NCBI GenBank assembly: GCA_963744225.1
Contig: CAVUSV010000004.1
Location: 1,860,001 to 1,924,000, forward strand
Direction of reading: 5' to 3'
Source: Bog-473 sp963744225
GTDB lineage: Bacteria; Actinomycetota; Acidimicrobiia; Acidimicrobiales; RAAP-2
Length of the DNA stretch: 64,000 nt
Shown here: one piece after another, positions 1 through 7,331 of the stretch
How the letters are laid out: each line of letters opens with the position of its first letter
Numbering within the stretch: position 1 is the stretch's first letter
Made by a program: the position numbers and the translations under genes
Notes under the pieces: model-generated
What the model was told of the DNA's origin: nothing
Databases searched by the model: none
The model's input: the letters and a program-made list of their open reading frames with translations, nothing else

Positions 1-892
1 AGATCACCTTGATCACGTTCCACCCCGCACCGCGGAACACCGCCTCGAGCTCCTGGATGATCTTCCCGTTGCCGCGCACGGGGCCGTCGAGCCGCTGCAA
101 GTTGCAATTGACCACGAAGATGAGGTTGTCGAGGTGCTCGCGACCGGCGACGCCGAGGGCGCCGATCGACTCGGGTTCGTCCATCTCGCCGTCGCCCACG
201 AAGCACCAGACGCGGCTGGCGCTGGTGTCGACGAGGCGGCGGTTCTCGAGGTATCTGTTCACGTGGGCCTGGTAGATGGCGGTCAATGGACCCAGGCCCA
301 TCGACACCGTGGGGAACTCCCAGAAATCGGGGAGCGAGCGGGGGTGGGGATAGCTGGGCAACCCGTCCCCGCCCACCTCGTGGCGGAAGTTGTCGAGCTC
401 CCTTTCGGTCAGGCGCCCCTCGACATAGGCCCGGGCATAGATGCCCGGCGAGGCGTGCCCCTGGAAGAAGACCTGGTCGCCGAAGCCGCCGTCGGCCTTG
501 CCGCGGAAGAAGTGGTTGAAGCCGACCTCGTAGAGGGCAGCCGAGCTGGCATAGGTGGAGAGGTGGCCGCCGATGCCCTCGGTGCGCGCGTTGGCGCGAG
601 TGACCATGGCCGCCGCGTTCCAGCGGATGTAGGCGCGGATGCGGCGCTCCTGGTACTCGTCGCCGGGGAACCACGGCTCGGCGTCGGCGGGGATGGTGTT
701 CACATAGGGCGTCGACACCATGGCGGGGAAGTCGACCTGCTTGGTGCGCGCCCGCTCCAGCAGCTTCATGAGCAGATAGCGCGCCCTGGCGCGGCCATGG
801 GCGTCGACGATGGCATCGAACGAGTCGAGCCACTCCTGGGTCTCCCCGGGGTCCGTGTCGGGAACCTGGTGGCTGATGCCATCGAACAGCAT
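1..892 (-). CDS. aceE: pyruvate dehydrogenase E1 component, homodimeric type (partial, N-terminal part)
   Basis: Thiamine-diphosphate-dependent E1 subunit, which decarboxylates pyruvate and passes the acetyl group to lipoyl-E2. About 297 N-terminal residues of a roughly 900-residue family are present; the rest lies beyond the left edge. The thiamine diphosphate motif is complete: GDGEMDEP at residues 233-240 and NCN at 262-264. The segments HLSTYASSAALYEVG and FFQGHASPGIYARA are typical of AceE rather than of the two-subunit E1. The start is the ATG at 892, with GGAGGA directly before it, which is unusually close. The gene is divergent from rnhA. The E3, E2 and lipoylation genes follow about 0.7 kb away on the other strand, so the locus holds all pyruvate dehydrogenase parts. 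Confidence 0.95.
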   Translation of the reverse strand, partial: MLFDGISHQVPDTDPGETQEWLDSFDAIVDAHGRARARYLLMKLLERARTKQVDFPAMVSTPYVNTIPADAEPWFPGDEYQERRIRAYIRWNAAAMVTRANARTEGIGGHLSTYASSAALYEVGFNHFFRGKADGGFGDQVFFQGHASPGIYARAYVEGRLTERELDNFRHEVGGDGLPSYPHPRSLPDFWEFPTVSMGLGPLTAIYQAHVNRYLENRRLVDTSASRVWCFVGDGEMDEPESIGALGVAGREHLDNLIFVVNCNLQRLDGPVRGNGKIIQELEAVFRGAGWNVIKVI

Positions 893-959
893 TCCTCCAC
901 GGTATCGGCAGGAACGGGAACATCCTGACCGGTGGTCGCGGGTGTTACACATTGGGGCC

Positions 960-1424
960 ATGCCCACCGACGCCACCTCGATCATCGTGTACACGGACGG
1001 CGCGTGCAGGGGCAATCCCGGCCCGGGCGGGTGGGCCTGGGCGGTTCCCGAGGGGCCCTACGCCAGCGGTGCCGAGCCCCACACCACCAACCAGCGGATG
1101 GAGATCACCGCCGCGCTCGAGGCGCTGCGCGCCCTTGTGCCCGAGGCGCCGCCGGCGATTCAGGTGGTGAGCGACTCGACCTACGTCGTCAAGTGCTTCA
1201 CCGATGGCTGGTGGCGGGGATGGCTGCGGCGCAACTGGAAGAACTCACAGAACAAGCCGGTGGCCAACCGCGACTTGTGGGAGCCGCTCATCGAGCTCGC
1301 CGTGTCGTCTGCGGTCGACGTCAGCTTCCGCTGGGTCAAGGGTCATTCGGGCGATTTCTGGAACGACCGGGTGGACGAGCTGGCCACGCTGGCGGCTGAT
1401 TCAGGGCACGGCGCGAGCGGCTGA
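960..1424 (+). CDS. rnhA: ribonuclease HI
   Basis: Degrades the RNA strand of RNA-DNA hybrids. The 154-residue product has the usual single-domain RNase HI length. The catalytic carboxylates are visible: D13 in YTDGACRGNPGPGG, E48 in QRMEITAALEAL, D72 in SDSTYVVKC and D139 in NDRVDELA, with H129 in VKGHSGD. It has the basic tryptophan-rich handle WWRGWLRRNWKNSQNKPV. The start is the ATG at 960, only about 68 bases from the divergent aceE start. No good ribosome site is seen, so a short or leaderless message is possible. A strong GC hairpin follows the stop, so it is probably transcribed separately from lpdA. Confidence 0.95.
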   Translation: MPTDATSIIVYTDGACRGNPGPGGWAWAVPEGPYASGAEPHTTNQRMEITAALEALRALVPEAPPAIQVVSDSTYVVKCFTDGWWRGWLRRNWKNSQNKPVANRDLWEPLIELAVSSAVDVSFRWVKGHSGDFWNDRVDELATLAADSGHGASG

Positions 1425-1429
1425 GCATG

Positions 1430-1452
1430 GCCGCCGCCGATCTGGCGGCGGC
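1430..1452 (+). terminator. GC-rich hairpin after rnhA
   Basis: A perfect 9-bp stem, GCCGCCGCC (1430-1438) pairing with GGCGGCGGC (1444-1452), has a 5-base loop and begins six bases after the rnhA stop. There is no T run, as is common for actinobacterial terminators. Confidence 0.5.
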
Positions 1453-1579
1453 GGCACGGACGGTAGGCTGCACTAGAGCACGTGCGGGACGCGAGCAGGG
1501 TTCCAGTGGTGCGATCGGGACGTCTTCGGGGGGCCGAACGCGCCGGACGAGCCTCGCGAGAGAAGGAAGAGGACGGGCG

Positions 1580-2995
1580 ATGGCCACCGAGGAAGAGTTC
1601 GACATCGTCGTGATCGGCGGCGGTCCGGGCGGCTACGCCACTGCCCTCTACGGCGCCGCCGCGGGCCTGTCGGTTGCCATCGTCGAGCGGGACAAGGTTG
1701 GTGGGACCTGCCTGCACCGCGGCTGCATCCCGGCCAAGGAATTCCTCGAGACGGCGGCGGTGCGGCGGACTGTCGAGGGCTCTCACGAGTTCGGGATCGG
1801 TGTCTCGGGAGTCTCGGTGGACTTCGCAGTGAGCCAGGACCGCAAGAACGCGGTCGTGGACAAGCTCTTCAAGGGCTTGTCGGGGCTGCTGAAGGGGCGC
1901 AAGGTCACCACCCTGACCGGCACGGGCACCCTCAAGGCAGACCGCCACGTCGAGGTCGTCGACGGGGAGGACGCGGGCCGGGTTCTGGTCGGCCGCAACG
2001 TCGTCCTGGCGGCGGGATCGGTGCCCCAGACGCTGCCCGGCTTCGAGGTCGACGGTCGCTGGGTGATGACCTCGGACGAGTTCCTCGACCTCAAGGAGCT
2101 CCCGGCCTCGGTGGCGGTCATCGGCGGCGGCGTCATCGGATGCGAGTTCGCCTCGCTCCTGGCCGACCTCGGGACCAAGGTGACGATCCTCGAGGCGCTC
2201 GACTCCATCCTCACCGGTTGCGACGACGACATCATCCGTCTGGTCGGCCGCTCCTTCAAGAAGCGCGGCATCGACATCGTGACCGGCGTGAAGGTCGAAG
2301 GGCACACGCCCGCGCTGGACAGCGGTGTGACGACGGTGACGGCGGGGGAGCAGACCTACGACGTGGAGGCCATCGTGGTGTCGGTGGGCCGGCGCCCCCG
2401 GACCGAAGGGTTGGTGGCCGACGGGGTGGGCGTCCAGATCAACGAACGCGGCTTCGTCGTGGCCGACCAGTACCAGCGCACGGGTGTCGACGGCGTCTGG
2501 GCGGTCGGCGACATCGTGGCCGGCACGCCGCAGTTGGCCCACGTGGGGTTCGCGGAAGCGATCGTCGCGGTGAAGGGCATGCTGGGCGAGCCGGTCGTCC
2601 CGGTCGACAACGGCAAGGTGCCCTGGGCCATCTACTGCCACCCCGAGGTGGCCTTCTGCGGCATGACCGAGGCGCAGGCCAAGGCGGCGGGGATCCCGAT
2701 CGTGACCAAGAAGGACCCGTTCGGCGGCAACAGCCGGGCGCAGATCATCGGCGACACCGAGGGCGTCGTGAAGATCATCGCCGAGCAGCGGCCCGACGGT
2801 ACGGCCGGGCGCATCCTGGGCGTGCACCTCTGCGGACCGTGGGTGACCGAGCAGCTCGGCGCGGGCTATCTCGCCGTCAACTGGGAGGCCTTCCCCGACG
2901 AGGTGGCCCAGTTCATCCAGCCGCACCCGTCACTCTCCGAGACCTTCGGCGAGACCATGCTGGCGCTCACCGGAAGGGGACTGCACGTTGGCTGA
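1580..2995 (+). CDS. lpdA: dihydrolipoyl dehydrogenase (E3)
   Basis: FAD- and NAD-dependent flavoprotein that reoxidises the dihydrolipoyl group on E2. The product is 471 residues, normal for the family. FAD motif GGGPGGY lies near residue 13. The redox-active disulfide is C44/C49 in GGTCLHRGCIPAK. The NAD-binding glycine motif is VIGGGVIGCEF, a second FAD motif is VWAVGDI, and the C-terminal catalytic segment is HPSLSETFGE. The ATG at 1580 is preceded by GAAGGAAGAGG. The stop overlaps the TTG start of the E2 gene by 8 bases, which indicates translational coupling. Confidence 0.95.
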   Translation: MATEEEFDIVVIGGGPGGYATALYGAAAGLSVAIVERDKVGGTCLHRGCIPAKEFLETAAVRRTVEGSHEFGIGVSGVSVDFAVSQDRKNAVVDKLFKGLSGLLKGRKVTTLTGTGTLKADRHVEVVDGEDAGRVLVGRNVVLAAGSVPQTLPGFEVDGRWVMTSDEFLDLKELPASVAVIGGGVIGCEFASLLADLGTKVTILEALDSILTGCDDDIIRLVGRSFKKRGIDIVTGVKVEGHTPALDSGVTTVTAGEQTYDVEAIVVSVGRRPRTEGLVADGVGVQINERGFVVADQYQRTGVDGVWAVGDIVAGTPQLAHVGFAEAIVAVKGMLGEPVVPVDNGKVPWAIYCHPEVAFCGMTEAQAKAAGIPIVTKKDPFGGNSRAQIIGDTEGVVKIIAEQRPDGTAGRILGVHLCGPWVTEQLGAGYLAVNWEAFPDEVAQFIQPHPSLSETFGETMLALTGRGLHVG

Positions 2996-4416
2996 CGTGA
3001 TGATGCCGCAACTCGGCGAGACCGTGACCGAGGGCACGATCACCCGCTGGATGAAGGGGGTCGGCGATGCAGTCGAACGCGACGAGCCGCTGTTCGAAGT
3101 ATCGACGGACAAGGTCGACTCCGAGGTGCCCTCTCCGGCGGCCGGCGTCCTCACCGAGATCCTCGTGCCCGAGGGCGAGACGGTCGAGGTCGGCGTGCGG
3201 CTGGCGGTGATCGGCGACGGTGCCGGGTCGGACGGACACAGCGGGGCGCCCGCGGCAGCGACGACGGAGGCGCCGGCCGCTGCACCACCGCCGCCGGCGG
3301 CCCCACCTCCACCTCCACCGCCACCGCCACCTCCACCACCGCAGCAGCCCACAGCACCTCCGCCGCCCGCCGCGGCGGCGCCTGCGCCCGCACCGGTGTC
3401 CGCCGTGGCGAGCGACGGTGGCGGGGATGCCCTGCTTCTGTCTCCCATGGTGCGCAGGCTGCTTTCGGAGAACGGGATCAGCGAGACCGAAGTGACGGGA
3501 ACCGGTGCGGGCGGTCGCATCACCCGCGACGACGCGCTGCGTGTCGTCGAGGCGCGTCGCACGGCGGCCCCGTCGGTCTCCTCCCCGGCTCCCGCGTCGG
3601 TACCCAGCGCCCCCACCTCCGCCCGCCGCACCCGCGTCGCCGCCTTCGCCGGTGTTCAGCGCGCCGGCCCCACCGTCCGTCTCCATGGCCTCGTTCCGTG
3701 CGGCCGGGGATCAGGTGGTGCCCTTCTCGAACATGCGGCGCCGGACGGCGGAGCACATGGTGCGATCCAAGGCCACGTCGCCGCATGCCTTCATCGCCAA
3801 CGAGGTCGACTTCGAGGGCGTCGAGCGCGTGCGCAAGGCCTGGGGAGAGCGCTTCAAGGCCGAGGAGGGGTTCAGCCTGACCTACCTCCCCTTCATCGCC
3901 AGGGCGGTCGTCGAAGCACTGCGCGATTTCCCCTTGCTCAACGCCTCGGTGGTCGACGACTCCCTGCTCGTGCACGCTGAGATCAACCTCGGGATCGCGG
4001 TGGACCTGGCCCACGAGGGCCTGATCGTGCCGGTGATCCACCGCGCCGAGGAGGTCACGCTGCGCGGGGTGGCCCGGCGGACCCGGGACCTGGCCGAGCG
4101 GGCGCGGAGCCGCCAGCTGAACGCGGACGACATCGCCGGCGGCACGTTCTCCATTACCAACGACGGTCCCTTCGGCACCTACTTCACGGTCCCGATCATC
4201 AACCAGCCGCAGGTGGCGATCCTGGCCACCGACGGCATCGCCCGCCGGCCGGTCGTGGTGACCCAGCCCGACGGGTCCGAGTCCATCGCCATCCACTCGA
4301 CCGGCATCCTCGGCGTCAGCTGGGACCACCGGGCCGTCGACGGCGCCTACGTCTCCTTGTTCCTGGCGCGGGTCTCGGATCTGCTCGGCAGCCGCGACTG
4401 GGCCGCAGAGCTCTGA
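2988..4416 (+). CDS. dihydrolipoamide acyltransferase (E2), one frame break
   Basis: Core acyltransferase of a 2-oxoacid dehydrogenase complex, by context the pyruvate complex. The domain order is a single lipoyl domain with the lipoylated lysine in STDKVDSEV, a very proline-rich linker (about 3280-3380), an E3-binding domain (SPMVRRLLSENGISETEVTG then GAGGRITRDD), a second linker, and the catalytic domain ending in SWDHRAVDGAYVS, whose histidine and aspartate are the active-site signature. The frame changes by one base near 3605-3650, beside a CCCCC run at 3610-3614. The first part therefore runs on to a spurious stop at 3980, and the catalytic domain is read in the next frame to 4416. A sequence error in the linker is more likely than real loss. 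The start is TTG 2988, inside the lpdA end. Whether it serves pyruvate or 2-oxoglutarate cannot be read from sequence. Confidence 0.88.
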
Positions 4417-4427
4417 GGGTCGGGCGG

Positions 4428-6059
4428 GTGCTGCGCATCCGGGTGCTCGGGACGGTCCCGTACCACGAGGCCTTTGCGCTGCAGCACGCGCTGGCCACCG
4501 AGGCGCGGGACGACTACGTGCTGCTCTTGCAGCACCCGCACACCTACACGCTCGGGGCGCACGCCGACGAGCGCCACGTCCTCGTCGAACCCGCGCTGGT
4601 CGGCGCCACGCTCGAGCACACGGACCGGGGTGGCGACGTCACCTACCACGGCCCGGGTCAGCTCGTCGCCTACCCGATCGTGAGCGTGGCCGACGACCCG
4701 GCCGCCGGCCCGACGCACGTTCATCGCCTGGAGCGGATCGTCATCGACACGCTGGCCGACCTGGGGCTGGCCGGCGCGTGCAGCCTGGACGGGTATCCCG
4801 GAGTCTGGGTCGGCGCTGACACGCCGGACCCGCGCAAGATCGCGGCCATCGGCGTGCGGACGATACGGGTGGCGTCGGGGCGCCGTCGCACCCTCCACGG
4901 AGTTGCGCTCAACGTCAGCTCCGACCTCGAGATGTTCGGGCACATTGTGCCGTGTGGGATCGAAGACCGCGGTGTGACCTCGCTGCGGGCCGAAGGAGTG
5001 GAGGTACCGATGGAGGCGGTCGTCGACGCCTTCGTGGCGCGGGCGGCCGCCGTCTTCGGCGACGGGCAGGTCGAACGCCACGACGTGGTGACCGGACCCG
5101 CCGACACCGCGGTGCACCGGACGACGGCGGCCGGCGACGAACGGCCGCTGCTGCGACGCCTGCGCCAAGCGGGTGTGGCGCCCGAGGACGGCCTCGACAT
5201 CGCGGAGCGCAAGCCGTCCTGGCTGCGCGTGCCCGTGCGCATCGGCAAGGGCTACCGCCAGCTGGGGGCGACCGTCCACGACCTCGGCCTCGTGACGGTG
5301 TGCGAGGAGGCGGGTTGCCCGAACATCTACGAATGCTGGGCCGACGGCACGGCGACGTTCATGATCAACGGCGACCGCTGCACGCGGGCGTGTGGCTTCT
5401 GCCAGGTGGACACCCGGCACCCCTTGCCGCTCTCGCCCGACGAGCCTGACCGGGTGGCGGAGGCGGTCGAGCGGATGGGGCTCGGGCATGCCGTCGTGAC
5501 CTGTGTCGCCCGTGACGACCTTCCCGACGGCGGCGCCGGCGCCATGGCGAGCACCATCCGGGCCATCCGGGACCGGACGCCCCGTACGACGGTCGAGGTG
5601 CTGATCTCCGACTGCCGGGGCGACCGCGCGTCGCTCGACACGATCTTCGAGGCTCGCCCGGATGTGCTGAACCACAACATCGAGACGGTGGCCCGGCTGC
5701 AGCGGGCCGTGCGGCCGTCGGCGGGGTACGCACGGAGCCTGGCCGTTCTGGCCCGCGCCGGGCAGGCCGGGCTGGTCACCAAGTCGGGTTTGATGGTGGG
5801 GCTCGGCGAGGGCGAGGACGAGGTCGTGGCCACCATGGCCGACCTACGCGGCGTCGGCGTCTCGATCGTCACCATCGGGCAATACCTGCGCCCGAGCCGG
5901 GACCACATGCCGGTGTCGCGCTACTGGACGCCCGAGGAGTTCGAGCGCTTGCGCGGTGCCGGCACCGAACTCGGCGTGGCCCACGTGGAAGCGTCTCCCC
6001 TCACCCGGTCGAGCTATCACGCCCGCCAGGCGGCGACTGCGGCGTCCGTGGCCCACTGA
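4428..6059 (+). CDS. lipB-lipA: fused octanoyltransferase-lipoyl synthase (LipB-LipA)
   Basis: One 543-residue reading frame holds both enzymes of lipoate biosynthesis. Residues 1-215 are LipB, which moves octanoate from acyl carrier protein to the lipoyl domain: RGGDVTYHGPGQLVAYP near 68-83, the conserved lysine K137 in DPRKIAAIGV and the acyl-accepting cysteine C176 in IVPCGIEDRGVTSL. A linker follows. Residues about 255-543 are LipA, the radical-SAM enzyme that inserts sulfur: C292/C297/C303 (CX4CX5C) for the auxiliary cluster, C318/C322/C325 (CX3CX2C) for the SAM cluster, and the C-terminal RSSYHA. Both halves look complete and are normally separate proteins. The GTG start at 4428 lies 11 bases after the E2 stop, so the fusion belongs to the E3-E2 operon whose product it modifies. 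Confidence 0.93.
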   Translation: MLRIRVLGTVPYHEAFALQHALATEARDDYVLLLQHPHTYTLGAHADERHVLVEPALVGATLEHTDRGGDVTYHGPGQLVAYPIVSVADDPAAGPTHVHRLERIVIDTLADLGLAGACSLDGYPGVWVGADTPDPRKIAAIGVRTIRVASGRRRTLHGVALNVSSDLEMFGHIVPCGIEDRGVTSLRAEGVEVPMEAVVDAFVARAAAVFGDGQVERHDVVTGPADTAVHRTTAAGDERPLLRRLRQAGVAPEDGLDIAERKPSWLRVPVRIGKGYRQLGATVHDLGLVTVCEEAGCPNIYECWADGTATFMINGDRCTRACGFCQVDTRHPLPLSPDEPDRVAEAVERMGLGHAVVTCVARDDLPDGGAGAMASTIRAIRDRTPRTTVEVLISDCRGDRASLDTIFEARPDVLNHNIETVARLQRAVRPSAGYARSLAVLARAGQAGLVTKSGLMVGLGEGEDEVVATMADLRGVGVSIVTIGQYLRPSRDHMPVSRYWTPEEFERLRGAGTELGVAHVEASPLTRSSYHARQAATAASVAH

Positions 6060-6073
6060 ACGGAGTTCCGTTC
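6058..6073 (+). terminator. hairpin overlapping the lipB-lipA stop codon
   Basis: GAACGG (6058-6063) pairs perfectly with CCGTTC (6068-6073) around the loop AGTT. The stem begins inside the TGA stop. It is short and has no T run. Confidence 0.35.
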
Positions 6074-6223
6074 CACGAGCAATGCACAACCTCAACGCCT
6101 TCTGGGACGGCCCGTGGGAGCTGGGCGAGGCCGCGCATGAGAGCGGATCGATGCCACCGACCGCGGATGTACGCTTCGTTGCTCCGGGGTACCGAGGCCT
6201 CGACGGCGGGTAAGGGTTCCGTG

Positions 6224-6712
6224 ATGCCAGAGGATCGCGACGTCACAGGTCCGAGGCAGTCTCGGATCGCCCATCGGACGGCACAGCTCTCCGTCTGGAG
6301 CCGCCTCCTGCACCGAATCGACCATGTCAGCTCGTTGCCGAGCGTGGCCGTGGCCGTCATCCTCCTCATGCTCGTGTGGGTCGTTATCGGAGTGGCAATC
6401 GGGTTTCCGAGCCGGTGGATCGCAACATTCGAAGTCGTTGCGTCCGGGCTCACGCTGCTGATGGTCTTCGCCATTCAGCACACGCAGGCGCGGGAGCAGG
6501 CTGCCACGCAACGCAAGCTGGACGAACTGATACGAGCGTTACCAGGAGCTTCCGAGAAGTTGATGATGCTCGAAGAGGCACCAACGGACGTGATGCAGGA
6601 GGTAGAAGAAGACCACCGGGATCAGAGAACCGAATCGCTCGCTGAACACCCCCACGAGGACGGTTCTGCGCCACTGAGGTCGACACCAGGGGGGGGCCAT
6701 GACCACACTTGA
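6224..6712 (+). CDS. low affinity iron permease family protein
   Basis: Small inner-membrane protein of 162 residues resembling the bacterial low-affinity iron permease family. Two hydrophobic segments are seen: SVAVAVILLMLVWVVIGVAI and, after a short loop, VVASGLTLLMVFAIQ. The family-like tail QHTQAREQAATQRKLDELIR then SEKLMMLEEAP follows. The C-terminal 60 residues are acidic and histidine-rich. The start is the ATG at 6224, or the GTG one codon earlier. The end overlaps the next gene by 14 bases, so the two are probably cotranscribed. Iron transport is only a family label; a small membrane-associated stress protein is equally possible. Confidence 0.7.
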   Translation: MPEDRDVTGPRQSRIAHRTAQLSVWSRLLHRIDHVSSLPSVAVAVILLMLVWVVIGVAIGFPSRWIATFEVVASGLTLLMVFAIQHTQAREQAATQRKLDELIRALPGASEKLMMLEEAPTDVMQEVEEDHRDQRTESLAEHPHEDGSAPLRSTPGGGHDHT

Positions 6713-7256
6713 GAACAGGCCGAACACCGCCCTTCTCGTCGTTGATGTGCAGCACGGCGTCGTCGAGGGGGCACATGCGCGGGACGCGATTGTCGCCAAT
6801 GTCGGCAGACTGGTGGAGAAAGCGAGGCATGAAGGTGTGCCCGTCGTCTGGGTCCAGCACTCCGACGAGGGGCTGAAGAAGGGGAGCGACGGCTGGCGGA
6901 TTGTCTCCGAGCTGGCTCCGGGCGAGGTCGAGCCGCTCATCGCAAAGGAATACGGCGACTCCTTCGAGGACACCACTCTCGAATCCGTGTTGTCGGGCCT
7001 CGGGGTCGGCCGACTCGTCGTCGTTGGTGCGCAGACTGACGCGTGCATCCGCTCGACGTTGCACGGGGCGTTCGTCCGCGGGTACGACACGACACTCGTC
7101 AGTGACGCCCACACGACAGAGGACCAGACCGCCTGGGGGGCGCCCCCGCCTGACCAAGTCATTGCGCACACGAACCTCTACTGGAGCTTCCAGTCGGCAC
7201 CGGGTCGGCAGGCGGGGACGGTCGAGACCAAAGACGTGGACTTCAGCGTGCCCTGA
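6699..7256 (+). CDS. isochorismatase-family cysteine hydrolase
   Basis: A 185-residue single-domain hydrolase of the isochorismatase/nicotinamidase fold. The catalytic triad is visible: D16 in LLVVDVQHG, K83 in IAKEYGDSF and C116 in GAQTDACIRSTLHGAFVRGY. The last segment, with a cis-peptide position before the cysteine, is a strong family mark. The zinc-site residues that define nicotinamidases are not evident, so an amide or ureido hydrolase is possible; the substrate is unknown. The ATG at 6699 follows a G-rich ribosome site (AGGGGGGGG) inside the upstream membrane-protein gene. Confidence 0.88.
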   Translation: MTTLENRPNTALLVVDVQHGVVEGAHARDAIVANVGRLVEKARHEGVPVVWVQHSDEGLKKGSDGWRIVSELAPGEVEPLIAKEYGDSFEDTTLESVLSGLGVGRLVVVGAQTDACIRSTLHGAFVRGYDTTLVSDAHTTEDQTAWGAPPPDQVIAHTNLYWSFQSAPGRQAGTVETKDVDFSVP

Positions 7257-7331
7257 GGTCCCTGCGACGCTGACTGCTCCCGATCCACGACCATCCGCGG
7301 ACGGACAGACCGTCTATGCAACTATGGTTGA

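Noticed and set aside
1343..2926. Long open frame of about 527 codons on the minus strand opposite lpdA
   Set aside because: It mirrors the codon pattern of lpdA in GC-rich DNA and its product is a low-complexity Arg/Gly/His/Asp-rich sequence without domains.
3605..3650. Programmed frameshift in E2
   Set aside because: No slippery heptamer or stimulatory structure is evident and other genes show similar random breaks.
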